From Bifidobacterium biavatii DSM 23969 (GTDB lineage Bacteria; Actinomycetota; Actinomycetes; Actinomycetales; Bifidobacteriaceae): DNA of 64,000 bases. The notes under the pieces were generated by a model that worked only from the letters and a program-made list of their open reading frames with translations, did no database searches and was not told the DNA's origin. The position numbers were made by a program, and so were the translations under genes. Shown piece after piece: positions 1-7,958 of the stretch. Within the stretch, counting starts at the first letter, position 1. Each line of letters starts with the position of its first letter. The stretch covers positions 1 to 64,000 of the forward strand of contig NZ_JGYN01000013.1 in NCBI RefSeq assembly GCF_000741165.1, read 5' to 3'.

Positions 1-1159
1 GGGCGGACGCGTCGGCCTGCACCGCGCGCACGACGGCGAGCGCGGCGGCCGCGTTGTACAGGTTGTACACGCCTTCGAGCCTGACCGTAGTGGAGCGCGG
101 TGCCGATTCGCCGGCAAACAGGAAGTCGGCCTCGTGATCGCCCACGCGGGTGAGTGTCACGTCGGCGGGGAGCCGCCGCTCGCCGGAAATGCCAGAAGTG
201 CCAGTTCCATCATTGGGTGTGAACGAACGATCCGGAGCGCTGTTTTCGGGGCCGGAACCACCTGCCTCTCCCCCAGTCGGCTGCGCCGACAGCCCCCTCG
301 TCAGGGGGGGCCGAGAAGCACCGGGCTCCCCCGTCGTTCCGGCATCGTGCACGGCGCCGGCGTCCGCCGGGACACTGTTCGCAGCATCGTCCTCGACGTC
401 TGCCGCAGCACCGCTCGCAGCACCGTCAGCAGCCCCTTCCACGGCCACGGTCGTCGCCATGTCGTCGTCGGACGGGAAGAACGAGCGCAGATCGTCGCCC
501 AAGCCGAAATACCGAACGGAAGCACCCGGCTGATGCACGAGCTCGGCCAGTCGCGCGATGCGCGGATCCTCGCGGTTCAAGACCACCGTGCCGGTCGTCG
601 CCGCGGCCACGTGGCCGAGCAGCCGCGCGGTGTTGTCGATTTCGCCGAACCGGTCGAGCTGGTCGCGCATCACGTTGAGCAGCAGCGCATAGCGGGGACG
701 CACCTGCCGCACGAAGTGCACGGCGTACGCCTCGTCCAGTTCGAGCACGGCGATGTCCGCGTCGAGCCGGCCGCCGAGCGACACCGTTTGCAGCAGCGCG
801 GAGACGACACCGCGCGTGAAGTTCGATCCGGTCGGATTGGTGAACACGCGCAATCCCAGGTCGGACAGCATGGACGCGACCATGCGCGTGGTCGTGGTCT
901 TGCCGTTCGTGCCAGAGACGAGCACCACGCCGAGCGGCAGTTGTGCGAGCGTTCGCGCGAGGAATCCCGGGTCGATCTGTTCGACGATCTTGCCGGGGAA
1001 CGCCGATCCGCCGTGCTTGGTGACGCGGGCCGCCGCGCGCACGAGCTTGCCGATCGCGGGCGTCGCGAACGAATTCCACGTCCTGTTGGCCATGCTGTCG
1101 GCTCCGCCGTTGCCCCCGTTGGCGGCCCCGCTGGTCATGTCGGTCTTGTTGCCGGCCAT
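1..1159 (-). CDS. murT: MurT-like Mur ligase, partial (runs off left edge)
   Basis: The first 386 codons of a Mur-ligase family protein (MurT/CapB type) are present and the gene continues past the left edge. MurT with GatD amidates the D-Glu of lipid II to D-isoglutamine. The ATP-binding loop GTNGKTTTTRM lies near residue 85, followed by TNPTGSNFTRGV and the ELDEA motif typical of this family. The ATG at 1157-1159 follows the dnaB stop by one base, so the two genes are probably co-translated. After the YFGLGDD segment I see no cysteines where well-studied MurT proteins carry a zinc ribbon. Instead there is an Ala/Asp/Gly-rich stretch of about 100 residues, part of which (residues about 281-297) is a translated copy of a dispersed palindromic repeat. 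The family call is firm. The exact substrate is inferred. Confidence 0.8.
   Translation of the reverse strand, partial: MAGNKTDMTSGAANGGNGGADSMANRTWNSFATPAIGKLVRAAARVTKHGGSAFPGKIVEQIDPGFLARTLAQLPLGVVLVSGTNGKTTTTRMVASMLSDLGLRVFTNPTGSNFTRGVVSALLQTVSLGGRLDADIAVLELDEAYAVHFVRQVRPRYALLLNVMRDQLDRFGEIDNTARLLGHVAAATTGTVVLNREDPRIARLAELVHQPGASVRYFGLGDDLRSFFPSDDDMATTVAVEGAADGAASGAAADVEDDAANSVPADAGAVHDAGTTGEPGASRPPLTRGLSAQPTGGEAGGSGPENSAPDRSFTPNDGTGTSGISGERRLPADVTLTRVGDHEADFLFAGESAPRSTTVRLEGVYNLYNAAAALAVVRAVQADASA
268..317. repeat. Palindromic repeat copy inside murT
   Basis: About 50 bp with the pattern CTCCCCCAGTC - short hairpin - AGCCCCCTCGTCAGGGGG. Related copies lie at 13530-13581, 19547-19598, 21595-21646 and 31576-31628. 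This copy is read through in frame by murT as low-complexity residues (PPLTRGLSAQP) and creates no stop codon. Confidence 0.75.
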
Positions 1160-1160
1160 A

Positions 1161-2588
1161 TCACACCCCCTGATTCGCGTTGTAGTCCTGCGGCATGTCC
1201 TTGAACTTGGACGTGGCGCCCAGGAACGCCAGATGGAACGTTTCGGTCGGACCGTTGCGATGCTTGGCCATGATGATGTCGGCCTCGCCCGGCCGGTCCT
1301 CCTTGTCGTAGAAGTCCGGTCGGTGCACGAGGAACACCACGTCGGCGTCCTGCTCGATCGAGCCGGATTCACGCAGATCCGACAGCTGCGGCTTCTTGTC
1401 GTTGCGCATTTCCGGGCCGCGGTTCAGCTGCGAGAGCGCCACGACCGGCACTTCGAGCTCTTTGGCGAGCAGCTTGAGCGCACGCGAGAATTCGGAGACC
1501 TCCTGCTGGCGGCTTTCGACGTGCTTGCCGGACGTCATGAGCTGCAGGTAGTCGATCACGACGAGCTTTAGATCATTGGTCTGCTTGAGCCGGCGACATT
1601 TCGCGCGGATCTCCATCAGGCTCATGTTCGGCGAGTCGTCGATGAACAGCGGCGCGTTGCGCATCTTGTCCCAGAAGTTGTTGAGCGTCGTCCAGCGTTC
1701 CGGCGTCAGGTTGTCGTCGTCGGCGCGGCGCAGCGCGACGAGCGGAATGTTCGTTTCTGCCGAAATGATGCGCTGCGCGAGCTCGACCTTGCTCATCTCC
1801 AAGCTAAACACGATCGACGTGAGCCCGTGGTGCAGCGCGGCCGCGCGCGCGAAGTCGATGCCGAGCGTCGACTTGCCCATGGCCGGGCGTCCTGCGACGA
1901 CGATCATCTGGCCGGGCTGCAGGCCCTGCGTCACGTCGTCGATGTCGCGGAAGCCGGTCGGCACGCCCTTGTTGACGAGTCCCTGCTGCAGCTTGTCGAG
2001 CTGGTCGAGCGCGTCGTGCACGACCGGGCCGATCGCCGTGTAGTCCTGACGCACCTTGCCGACGCTCATCTCGTACACTTCGGCCTGCGCGAGATTGACG
2101 ACGTCCTCGGCCTGCGATCCCTCCGCCGAATAGCCGAGCTGCGCGATCTTGGTGCCCGCCGCGATCACGTTGCGCAGAATCGCGCGCTGATGCACGATTT
2201 CCGCGTAGTACGTGGCATTCGCGGCGGTCGGCACGGACGCGACGAGACTGTGCAGATAGTCCGCGCCGCCGACCTTGTCGAGATCACCGTCGGCGAGCAG
2301 CTTGTTCGCGACGAGCACCACGTCGACCGGCTGCGACGCGGAGAACAGCGTGATGATCGCGTCGTAGATCGTCTGATGCTTCGGCTGGTAAAAGTCGGCT
2401 TCGTCGATCATCTGCGACACTTCGCCGATGGCGTCCTTGCTCATCAGCATGCCGCCGAGCACGGCCATTTCCGCGTCGTCGTCGTGCGGCGGCACGCGGT
2501 CGAACAACGCGTCGCGCACGGGCGCGCCTGCACCGCCGTTGTCCGACGATTCGGGGCGGCTGTCTTCCCAGTTGGTTCCTTCTGCCAT
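1161..2588 (-). CDS. dnaB: Replicative DNA helicase DnaB
   Basis: 475 residues, the usual length for DnaB, the hexameric helicase that unwinds DNA ahead of the replisome and loads primase. The N-terminal DnaB domain covers about residues 30-140. The RecA-like ATPase domain follows, with Walker A GRPAMGKST near residue 235, the VVIDYLQLM Walker B segment, and SDLRESGSIEQDADVV towards the C-terminus. No intein is present. The start ATG (2586-2588) has a GGGGA element just upstream and a TATACT hexamer about 15 bp before it, so the leader is probably short. murT begins one base after the stop. The 340-bp gap upstream is filled with large hairpins. Confidence 0.95.
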   Translation of the reverse strand: MAEGTNWEDSRPESSDNGGAGAPVRDALFDRVPPHDDDAEMAVLGGMLMSKDAIGEVSQMIDEADFYQPKHQTIYDAIITLFSASQPVDVVLVANKLLADGDLDKVGGADYLHSLVASVPTAANATYYAEIVHQRAILRNVIAAGTKIAQLGYSAEGSQAEDVVNLAQAEVYEMSVGKVRQDYTAIGPVVHDALDQLDKLQQGLVNKGVPTGFRDIDDVTQGLQPGQMIVVAGRPAMGKSTLGIDFARAAALHHGLTSIVFSLEMSKVELAQRIISAETNIPLVALRRADDDNLTPERWTTLNNFWDKMRNAPLFIDDSPNMSLMEIRAKCRRLKQTNDLKLVVIDYLQLMTSGKHVESRQQEVSEFSRALKLLAKELEVPVVALSQLNRGPEMRNDKKPQLSDLRESGSIEQDADVVFLVHRPDFYDKEDRPGEADIIMAKHRNGPTETFHLAFLGATSKFKDMPQDYNANQGV

Positions 2589-2696
2589 AGTCCCCGAGTA
2601 TAGATTGCCCCCGGCACCCCATGCTGCGTTACCTTGCAGAGAACCCGCCCCCCCCCCCGCTCGGGCCGGATGCGTTACCTCGCCGAGGTCTTTTCG

Positions 2697-2813
2697 CGCG
2701 TAGTGGGGAGAATGTCACGCCAATCCCCTCCGTTGCGTGACATTTTCCCCACTACGCGGCTCATGCTCTCTCCGATGTCACTCTACGGACACTTTTTGCG
2801 TGACATCGGAGAG
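2697..2813. repeat. Two long hairpins sharing a TGTCAC/GTGACA core
   Basis: Hairpin 1 pairs 2697-2720 with 2735-2758: 24-bp arms with one mismatch, core ATGTCACGC/GCGTGACAT. Hairpin 2 pairs 2768-2781 with 2800-2813: perfect 14-bp arms CTCTCCGATGTCAC. The inner core is the same but the outer arms differ completely. The same core recurs near 21.5 and 31.45 kb. It lies between the dnaB start and the nadR end, both on the minus strand. No gene was seen in 2589-2927. Confidence 0.85.
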
Positions 2814-2879
2814 GGTATGGTACGAGTACTGGCGCGGATGCAACGGATAGGTTTCCGCATGGAAAACAGCACAGGCCCA

Positions 2880-2914
2880 GTTCCCGGGATTGTTGAGTGA
2901 GCAATCCCGGGAAC
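2880..2914 (-). terminator. Hairpin after nadR
   Basis: GTTCCCGGGATTG and CAATCCCGGGAAC form a perfect 13-bp stem with a 9-base loop, 14 bp past the nadR stop. The poly-T tail is poor, so this may be a processing or weak termination site. Confidence 0.5.
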
Positions 2915-2927
2915 CGAGTCCCCCAAC

Positions 2928-4136
2928 TCAATTCCTCGGCGTGAACCCGGTGCGCTCCCCGATCACGCGGATCGCGTGCGCGTCGCGCTCGGCGAAGGTC
3001 CTGTCGTCCAGCAGGACCACCCGGTCCGCGTATGGCGACTCGTTCAGCACGTCCATGAGCGTTTCATGGAACTTGTACCGGTCGGACGCCCACTGCATCG
3101 CGCGGAACCCGTCGTCCACGTACTCGGTAACCGGCGGGATCACGAGCACCAGGTCGGGCCGTTCCTGCCGAATCACCATGTCGAACGTCGAGTCGAGCCG
3201 CGCGGCCTCCTCCGGCGGCAGGTAGCGCTTCACGTACGTCTTGGTCACCATTGCGTCGGTGTCGAGGAAGACGATGCCGTGGTTCGCGTCCGAGGCGAGC
3301 GCCTGCTCGTTCTGCGCGAATTTGCTCAGAATGAGCCGCTGATAGTCGAACGCGGTCAGCTCGTCGTCGTCCACGTTGCGCGCCTCTTCGAACTCGCGCG
3401 CGTATTCGACGGCGATCGGCGCGTCGAACAGCTTCGACAGTCGCGTGACCATGGTCGTTTTGCCGACGGACGCGCTGCCGACGACGAGCACGACGGTCGT
3501 GAATTCGCGGCGGAACGTGTGATTGATGACCGGCCAGTACTTGCGATTGTGCGGATCGTCGCAGATCGTGCGCTGCAGGTCGTCGGAGCCGGCGACGAAA
3601 TCGCCGACGCTCCAGCGGACGCGTTCGGACGACACGGCTTGCGTTTGCCCGTCGACTGCCGCGGCCGCCGCGGGTGACGACGATGCCGACGATGCAGTTT
3701 CGGCCGCCGGCCACACGTTGCGCAGCGTGCGGTCGACCGCGGTGATATCGGTCACGACGGTGATCTCGCGAGCCGCGGACGGATCGGCCAGTGCGGACAG
3801 CGCGACATCCTGCAGCCGCTTGATCCACGCGGGCGCGTCGACCGTTGCGGCTTCGTCGGACCAGATGAGTTTCTTCGGGCTGATCGCAGGATCGTCGTTG
3901 AACGCTTCGCGCAGATAACGGTACCGGTTGCGCGCGCTCAGGCCGGTGAGCGAGTCGAGGCCGATGCCGTCGGCCGGGTCGGGGCGCGAGGCGAGTACGA
4001 GGATCACGCCGTCATAGTGCGAGGCGAGATCGTAAATACGCTGTTCAAGGCCGACGTGCAGCGGGCTGAAGCGGCTGACGAGAACAGCAAAATGCGAGCC
4101 GGCGAGCGGCGCGGTGGACAGGTTGCAGCTGGGCAT
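2928..4136 (-). CDS. nadR: NadR-like NMN adenylyltransferase / nicotinamide riboside kinase
   Basis: 402 residues. The N-terminal nucleotidyltransferase fold has the motif FSPLHVGLEQ (about residues 24-33; HVGL in place of the classic HxGH). The C-terminal half is a P-loop kinase with GSASVGKTTM near residue 220, typical of ribosylnicotinamide kinase. Together these convert nicotinamide riboside to NMN and then NAD. There is no N-terminal helix-turn-helix, so unlike enteric NadR it should not repress transcription. An Ala/Ser-rich linker of about 40 residues separates the domains. It starts 16 bp after pnuC, which encodes the matching transporter, so the pair forms a nicotinamide riboside salvage operon. 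The substituted last His in HVGL leaves adenylyltransferase activity less certain than kinase activity. Confidence 0.85.
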   Translation of the reverse strand: MPSCNLSTAPLAGSHFAVLVSRFSPLHVGLEQRIYDLASHYDGVILVLASRPDPADGIGLDSLTGLSARNRYRYLREAFNDDPAISPKKLIWSDEAATVDAPAWIKRLQDVALSALADPSAAREITVVTDITAVDRTLRNVWPAAETASSASSSPAAAAAVDGQTQAVSSERVRWSVGDFVAGSDDLQRTICDDPHNRKYWPVINHTFRREFTTVVLVVGSASVGKTTMVTRLSKLFDAPIAVEYAREFEEARNVDDDELTAFDYQRLILSKFAQNEQALASDANHGIVFLDTDAMVTKTYVKRYLPPEEAARLDSTFDMVIRQERPDLVLVIPPVTEYVDDGFRAMQWASDRYKFHETLMDVLNESPYADRVVLLDDRTFAERDAHAIRVIGERTGFTPRN

Positions 4137-4152
4137 GGCGGGACGGCTTTCC

Positions 4153-4980
4153 TCAGGCCTGCGCGGCGGCCGTGCGCGCGGACTGGGCGCCGAGCTGCTC
4201 GGCCTTCTCGGCCGCGGCGGAGACGCTGTCCTTGTGGAACCAGACCCACGTGCCGTAGAAGCCGTTGACGAGCATGACGACCTGCAGCACGAACATGGAC
4301 ATCGCGCCCGGGCCGCCAGCGGCGAGCTGGTTCCACCAGATGACGACCTTGATGACGTCGAGCAGCAGCCATGCGATCCACTGCGAACGGTAGCCGTACG
4401 TCATGAGCACCTGGCCGATGATACCAAGCGGCAGCAGCGTGCCGTCGAGCCAGATCTGCACGCCGCCGGTCGCGTGCGAGGTGAACACGACGATCAGGTA
4501 GACGGCGACGGTGAAGACGGCGGCGAGCAGGCCCTGCCACCAAGTGATGTTGCGAGCCTTGACCTCAGCGGAGCCGACGGCGGACGAGTCGGAGCCGGCG
4601 GCCTGCTGGCGGTCGAGCTGGCGCTGCCAGACGTACACGCCGACGAACTGCATGATCACGTAGAAGATCTGCGAGAAGATGTCGCCGACGAGGTGGTTCA
4701 TGACGGCGACCCACAGCCAGGTCGCGCAGCCGAGGAAGCCCCACAGGTAGTTGGTCAGGCGGCCGCGGTCGACGAGGATGAGGTTGAAGACGATGCAGAT
4801 GCCGGAAACGAGGCCGATCCAGTCGGCGGCGGTGTAGGAGCCTGCGAAGATGAAGGAGATGATCTGCGCGAGCAGCATCACGCCGATCAAAGTGAATTCG
4901 CCGGGCTTGAAGTCCAGCAGTTCGCGCGCGACGCGCTTGGGGTCGACGGCGTTCTTCACGCCGTTCATCAGATCGTTCAT
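4153..4980 (-). CDS. pnuC: Nicotinamide riboside transporter PnuC
   Basis: 275 residues with about seven membrane segments and the family's signature W-rich region (WGFLGCATWLWVAV, then YVWQRQ). PnuC lets nicotinamide riboside cross the membrane, where phosphorylation by the downstream NadR kinase traps it. I chose the ATG at 4978-4980 because an AGAGAGG element lies 8-9 bases before it; an upstream ATG at 5013 has weaker context. The segment before it (4981-5267) contains a short AT-rich promoter-like patch with CCATATGTAGGTATA on the minus strand, and no gene. Confidence 0.92.
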   Translation of the reverse strand: MNDLMNGVKNAVDPKRVARELLDFKPGEFTLIGVMLLAQIISFIFAGSYTAADWIGLVSGICIVFNLILVDRGRLTNYLWGFLGCATWLWVAVMNHLVGDIFSQIFYVIMQFVGVYVWQRQLDRQQAAGSDSSAVGSAEVKARNITWWQGLLAAVFTVAVYLIVVFTSHATGGVQIWLDGTLLPLGIIGQVLMTYGYRSQWIAWLLLDVIKVVIWWNQLAAGGPGAMSMFVLQVVMLVNGFYGTWVWFHKDSVSAAAEKAEQLGAQSARTAAAQA

Positions 4981-5267
4981 AACGGTGCCTCTCTGTTCTT
5001 TCCCTCCGGGCACGCGGCGCAGGTGCGCGTCGCAGGTTTGCCCGGGTCAAGCTTTCGTGGCGCAGGCGGGCTGGCGAACGCTTGTAGCGTCGCCGTCCGC
5101 CGCGCGGTCCAAACAGAGGCGCGCAACGGTGTTGCAGGTGTTGCGCCGCCCCTTTCCGGACGTTACCGTTACGCTATACCTACATATGGTCAATCTGACT
5201 ATTACTCACGTCCACTCATCCGCAATGCGGAATTGGCGGGAAACGCCGGCTCAGTCGAACGACCGAA

Positions 5268-5780
5268 TCAGCGATACTTTTCCGCGATGTCCGGGTCGAC
5301 GGCGTTGAAGTGCTCAAGCGCGATGAGCACGAGCGGCGAGGCGTTACGCTCGTTCATCGCGATCTTCGCGACGTAGCGATAGTCGGCGTCACCCTCGTAC
5401 ATGGACTTCTCGTCGGGCACGTCCACCACGCAGCGCGCAATCTCGCAAGTGTGCACCAGCTTGCGCACGCAGGCGTCCGACTCCGCGGCCAGACCGTCCT
5501 TGGCCTCCGCCGCATCGCCCTCCGCAACCGGCTCCGTTTCGCCCACGCGGGTGATCAGGTATTCGTCGCCGTACAGCAGCTGCGCGCCGGTCTGCTCAGC
5601 GATCGCGCGCTTCAGCGTCTCGTCGCGGTTCTCGCCCGGCAGCTGCCCGCCGCCCGGCAGATCGTATTTGCCGGCGTACGGGCCGTCCTTGCGCACGATC
5701 ACCAGCAGCTTGTTGCCGGTCGGATCCTCAACGTATCCGTACACGCCGTGGTAGTACTCAACATCCTTGCCGTCACTCAT
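5268..5780 (-). CDS. Nudix-domain protein with degenerate Nudix box
   Basis: 170 residues. The loop DLPGGGQLPGENRDETL followed by RAIAEQTGA aligns with the Nudix box GX5EX7REUXEEXGU, but two catalytic positions are changed (RA for RE, EQ for EE). Catalysis as a nucleoside-diphosphate-X hydrolase is therefore doubtful. No winged-helix domain follows, so it is not an NrtR-type NAD regulator although it sits just upstream of pnuC-nadR on the same strand. The ATG at 5778-5780 has GGAAAGGA upstream. An acidic Glu/Ala insertion occupies residues about 85-105. The family call is good; substrate and activity are unknown. Confidence 0.75.
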   Translation of the reverse strand: MSDGKDVEYYHGVYGYVEDPTGNKLLVIVRKDGPYAGKYDLPGGGQLPGENRDETLKRAIAEQTGAQLLYGDEYLITRVGETEPVAEGDAAEAKDGLAAESDACVRKLVHTCEIARCVVDVPDEKSMYEGDADYRYVAKIAMNERNASPLVLIALEHFNAVDPDIAEKYR

Positions 5781-6033
5781 CTCAGGTCCTTTCCTATGGC
5801 CCGTCTCAATCATGCCACCGCACCCGGCGCGACGCACCAGCTCAGGCCAAACCGCGCGCCGAATCGAGTGAATTGCTCGTGAACAGGATCCCGACCTCGC
5901 CGCCTGCGCAACGACTGCGCAACGCTCGCGCCCACGCCGATGCGACCCGCAACGTAGCGACGAACATTACCGCACATATGTCACCCTGCGTTCACCTTGC
6001 CGACGCGGGCACGACACGCTCGGATTGCTGCGA

Positions 6034-6165
6034 TGTGGATAACTGAAATCGAGTTATCCACATTTCGGGGATAATTCGGTGGGTAATCCACCAAGTTATC
6101 CACATATTGGGGATAACTCTGTGCATAACTTGGGGATAAGTTGGGGACAACGTGTGGACGACCGA
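6034..6165. promoter_or_regulatory. Cluster of DnaA boxes
   Basis: Three perfect TTATCCACA boxes (6034-6042 reversed, 6054-6062, 6096-6104), a one-mismatch box at 6120-6128 and several GGGATAA variants lie within 130 bp. They fall in the 638-bp gap 5781-6418, which otherwise shows no gene. dnaA and dnaN are not nearby, so this is more likely a DnaA-titration or regulatory site than oriC. Confidence 0.7.
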
Positions 6166-6418
6166 GCGTGCGTGAGACCGCGATTTGCACGCACGACCTC
6201 GCTGTGATATAAGTCATGGCCACTCGCCGTCACGCCGTAAACCGCACATCGTCCATGTGCGATTTGCCGCAATCGCCTGCACTATGCGAGCACCCTCGAC
6301 ACGCTCTCCCGACTCCGGTCATCCGCGCACGTATCCGTCACGCACCCTGCGCCCATCCGGCCAATCAGGCAAGACCACGAGCCAAATCCAGCCGACGGCC
6401 CGAGTACGGTAGGACATC

Positions 6419-7861
6419 ATGAGCACGCACACGAATCAGGACAACCACGCCGACGACCACGCCGCGGACGTCGCCGGCACGGACGAAAACGCAACGGCCG
6501 CGCTCGCATCCACCTCAGGCATCGCGGCGGACGCCACCGTCAACCGGCGCATCCTCGCGCTCGCGCTGCCCACGTTCGGCCAGCTCATCGCCGAACCGAC
6601 GTTCGTCCTCATCGACACAGCCATCGTCGGGCACATCGGCGACGCGGCACTGGCCGGACTGTCGATCGGCTCGACGATCATCCTCACCGCGGTCGGCCTG
6701 TGCATCTTCCTCGCGTATTCCACTACCGCGCAGGTCGCGCACCTGTTGGGCGCGGGCCGCCGGCGCGAAGGTTTGCAGGCCGGCATCGACGGACTGTGGC
6801 TGGCGCTCGGCATCGGCGTCGTGCTGGGCGTCGGCCTGTTCGCCGGCGCGGAACCGCTGTGCCGGGCGCTCGGCGGGCGCGGCGACGTGCTCGATCAGGC
6901 CGTCGCATACACGCGCGCGATCGTGCTCGGCGCGCCCGGCATGCTGCTCGTCTACGCAACGAACGGCATTTTCCGCGGATTGCAGAAGGTGCGCATCACG
7001 CTGATCGCCGCGGTGAGCGGGGCCGTGCTCAACACCGTGCTCGAAGTGCTGTTCGTGATCGTGCTCGGCTGGGGCATCACGGGATCCGGCGCGGCGACGC
7101 TGATCGCGCAATGGTATATGGGACTTTTCCTCACGGTTCCAGCGATGCTGTGGGCGAAGGCGGACGGTGCGAGCCTGCGACCCCGACTGGAAGGCATTGC
7201 GGCGGCGGGCGGCGACGGACTGCCGCTGTTCGTGCGCACGTTGGCGATCCGCGCGGCGATGGTGGCGACCGTGGCGTGCGCGGCCCGCATGGGCACGTCC
7301 GTGCTGGCCGGGTTTCAGGCGGTGAATTCGTGCTGGAACTTCGCAATGAACATGCTCGACTCCGTGGGCATCGCCGGACAGGCACTCGTGGCGACGGCGC
7401 TCGGCGCGGGCGGGGGCACGGGGCGCGCACAGGCTCGTCGGCTGACCGCGGCGACCGGACACGCGGGATTAACTGTCGGCGCGCTGATCGGAGTCGCGTT
7501 CACGATAATCGGCCTATTCGCCGGCCACGTCTTCTCCCCCACGCCGGCCGTGCAGCTGCTCGTGGCCGCCGGCATGGTGACGATGGGTGTGTTCTTCCCG
7601 CTCCAAGGCTGGATGATGGCGATCGACGGCATCCTGATCGGCGCGCGCGACTACCGGTATCTGGCCGCGACCTGCACGGCCACCGCCGCGGCGTACATCC
7701 TGCTGGTTCTCGCGCTGGCCGACGCGGCCACGGTCACACCGGTTCTGCCGAACGATCTTGCCCGCACGGTCGCTCTGTGGACGTTGTTCAACCTCGTGCT
7801 CATGGGCGGACGCGGCCTAGCCAATGGCCTGCGCGTCCGCACCGACCGCTGGATGCGTTGA
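6419..7861 (+). CDS. MATE-family efflux transporter (DinF/NorM type)
   Basis: 480 residues with about twelve membrane segments and two related halves, as expected of MATE exporters, which expel cationic drugs or metabolites in exchange for Na+ or H+. The first 40 residues are polar and Asp/Ala-rich. The family pattern PTFGQLIAEPTFVLIDTAIVG is visible at residues 50-70. It is transcribed alone, divergent from the Nudix gene and downstream of the DnaA-box cluster, and convergent with glnD. Substrate is not predictable from sequence. Confidence 0.88.
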   Translation: MSTHTNQDNHADDHAADVAGTDENATAALASTSGIAADATVNRRILALALPTFGQLIAEPTFVLIDTAIVGHIGDAALAGLSIGSTIILTAVGLCIFLAYSTTAQVAHLLGAGRRREGLQAGIDGLWLALGIGVVLGVGLFAGAEPLCRALGGRGDVLDQAVAYTRAIVLGAPGMLLVYATNGIFRGLQKVRITLIAAVSGAVLNTVLEVLFVIVLGWGITGSGAATLIAQWYMGLFLTVPAMLWAKADGASLRPRLEGIAAAGGDGLPLFVRTLAIRAAMVATVACAARMGTSVLAGFQAVNSCWNFAMNMLDSVGIAGQALVATALGAGGGTGRAQARRLTAATGHAGLTVGALIGVAFTIIGLFAGHVFSPTPAVQLLVAAGMVTMGVFFPLQGWMMAIDGILIGARDYRYLAATCTATAAAYILLVLALADAATVTPVLPNDLARTVALWTLFNLVLMGGRGLANGLRVRTDRWMR

Positions 7862-7958
7862 TCCGCGCCGCAGTCATCGTTCAATCACCGCTCGGGCAAA
7901 ACGTTCGATCACCGCGCCGCAGACACCGCTCGATCACCGATCAACCGCCGCTCAATCA

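Noticed and set aside
4981..5267. NAD or nicotinamide-type riboswitch before pnuC
   Set aside because: I could not find conserved riboswitch core sequences; only a promoter-like AT-rich patch is visible.
5268..5780. NrtR regulator of NAD genes
   Set aside because: No winged-helix domain after the Nudix part and the Nudix box is degenerate in a different way.
6034..6165. Chromosomal origin oriC
   Set aside because: No dnaA, dnaN, rpmH or parAB nearby, and the gap is small for a bifidobacterial origin; kept as a DnaA-box cluster only.
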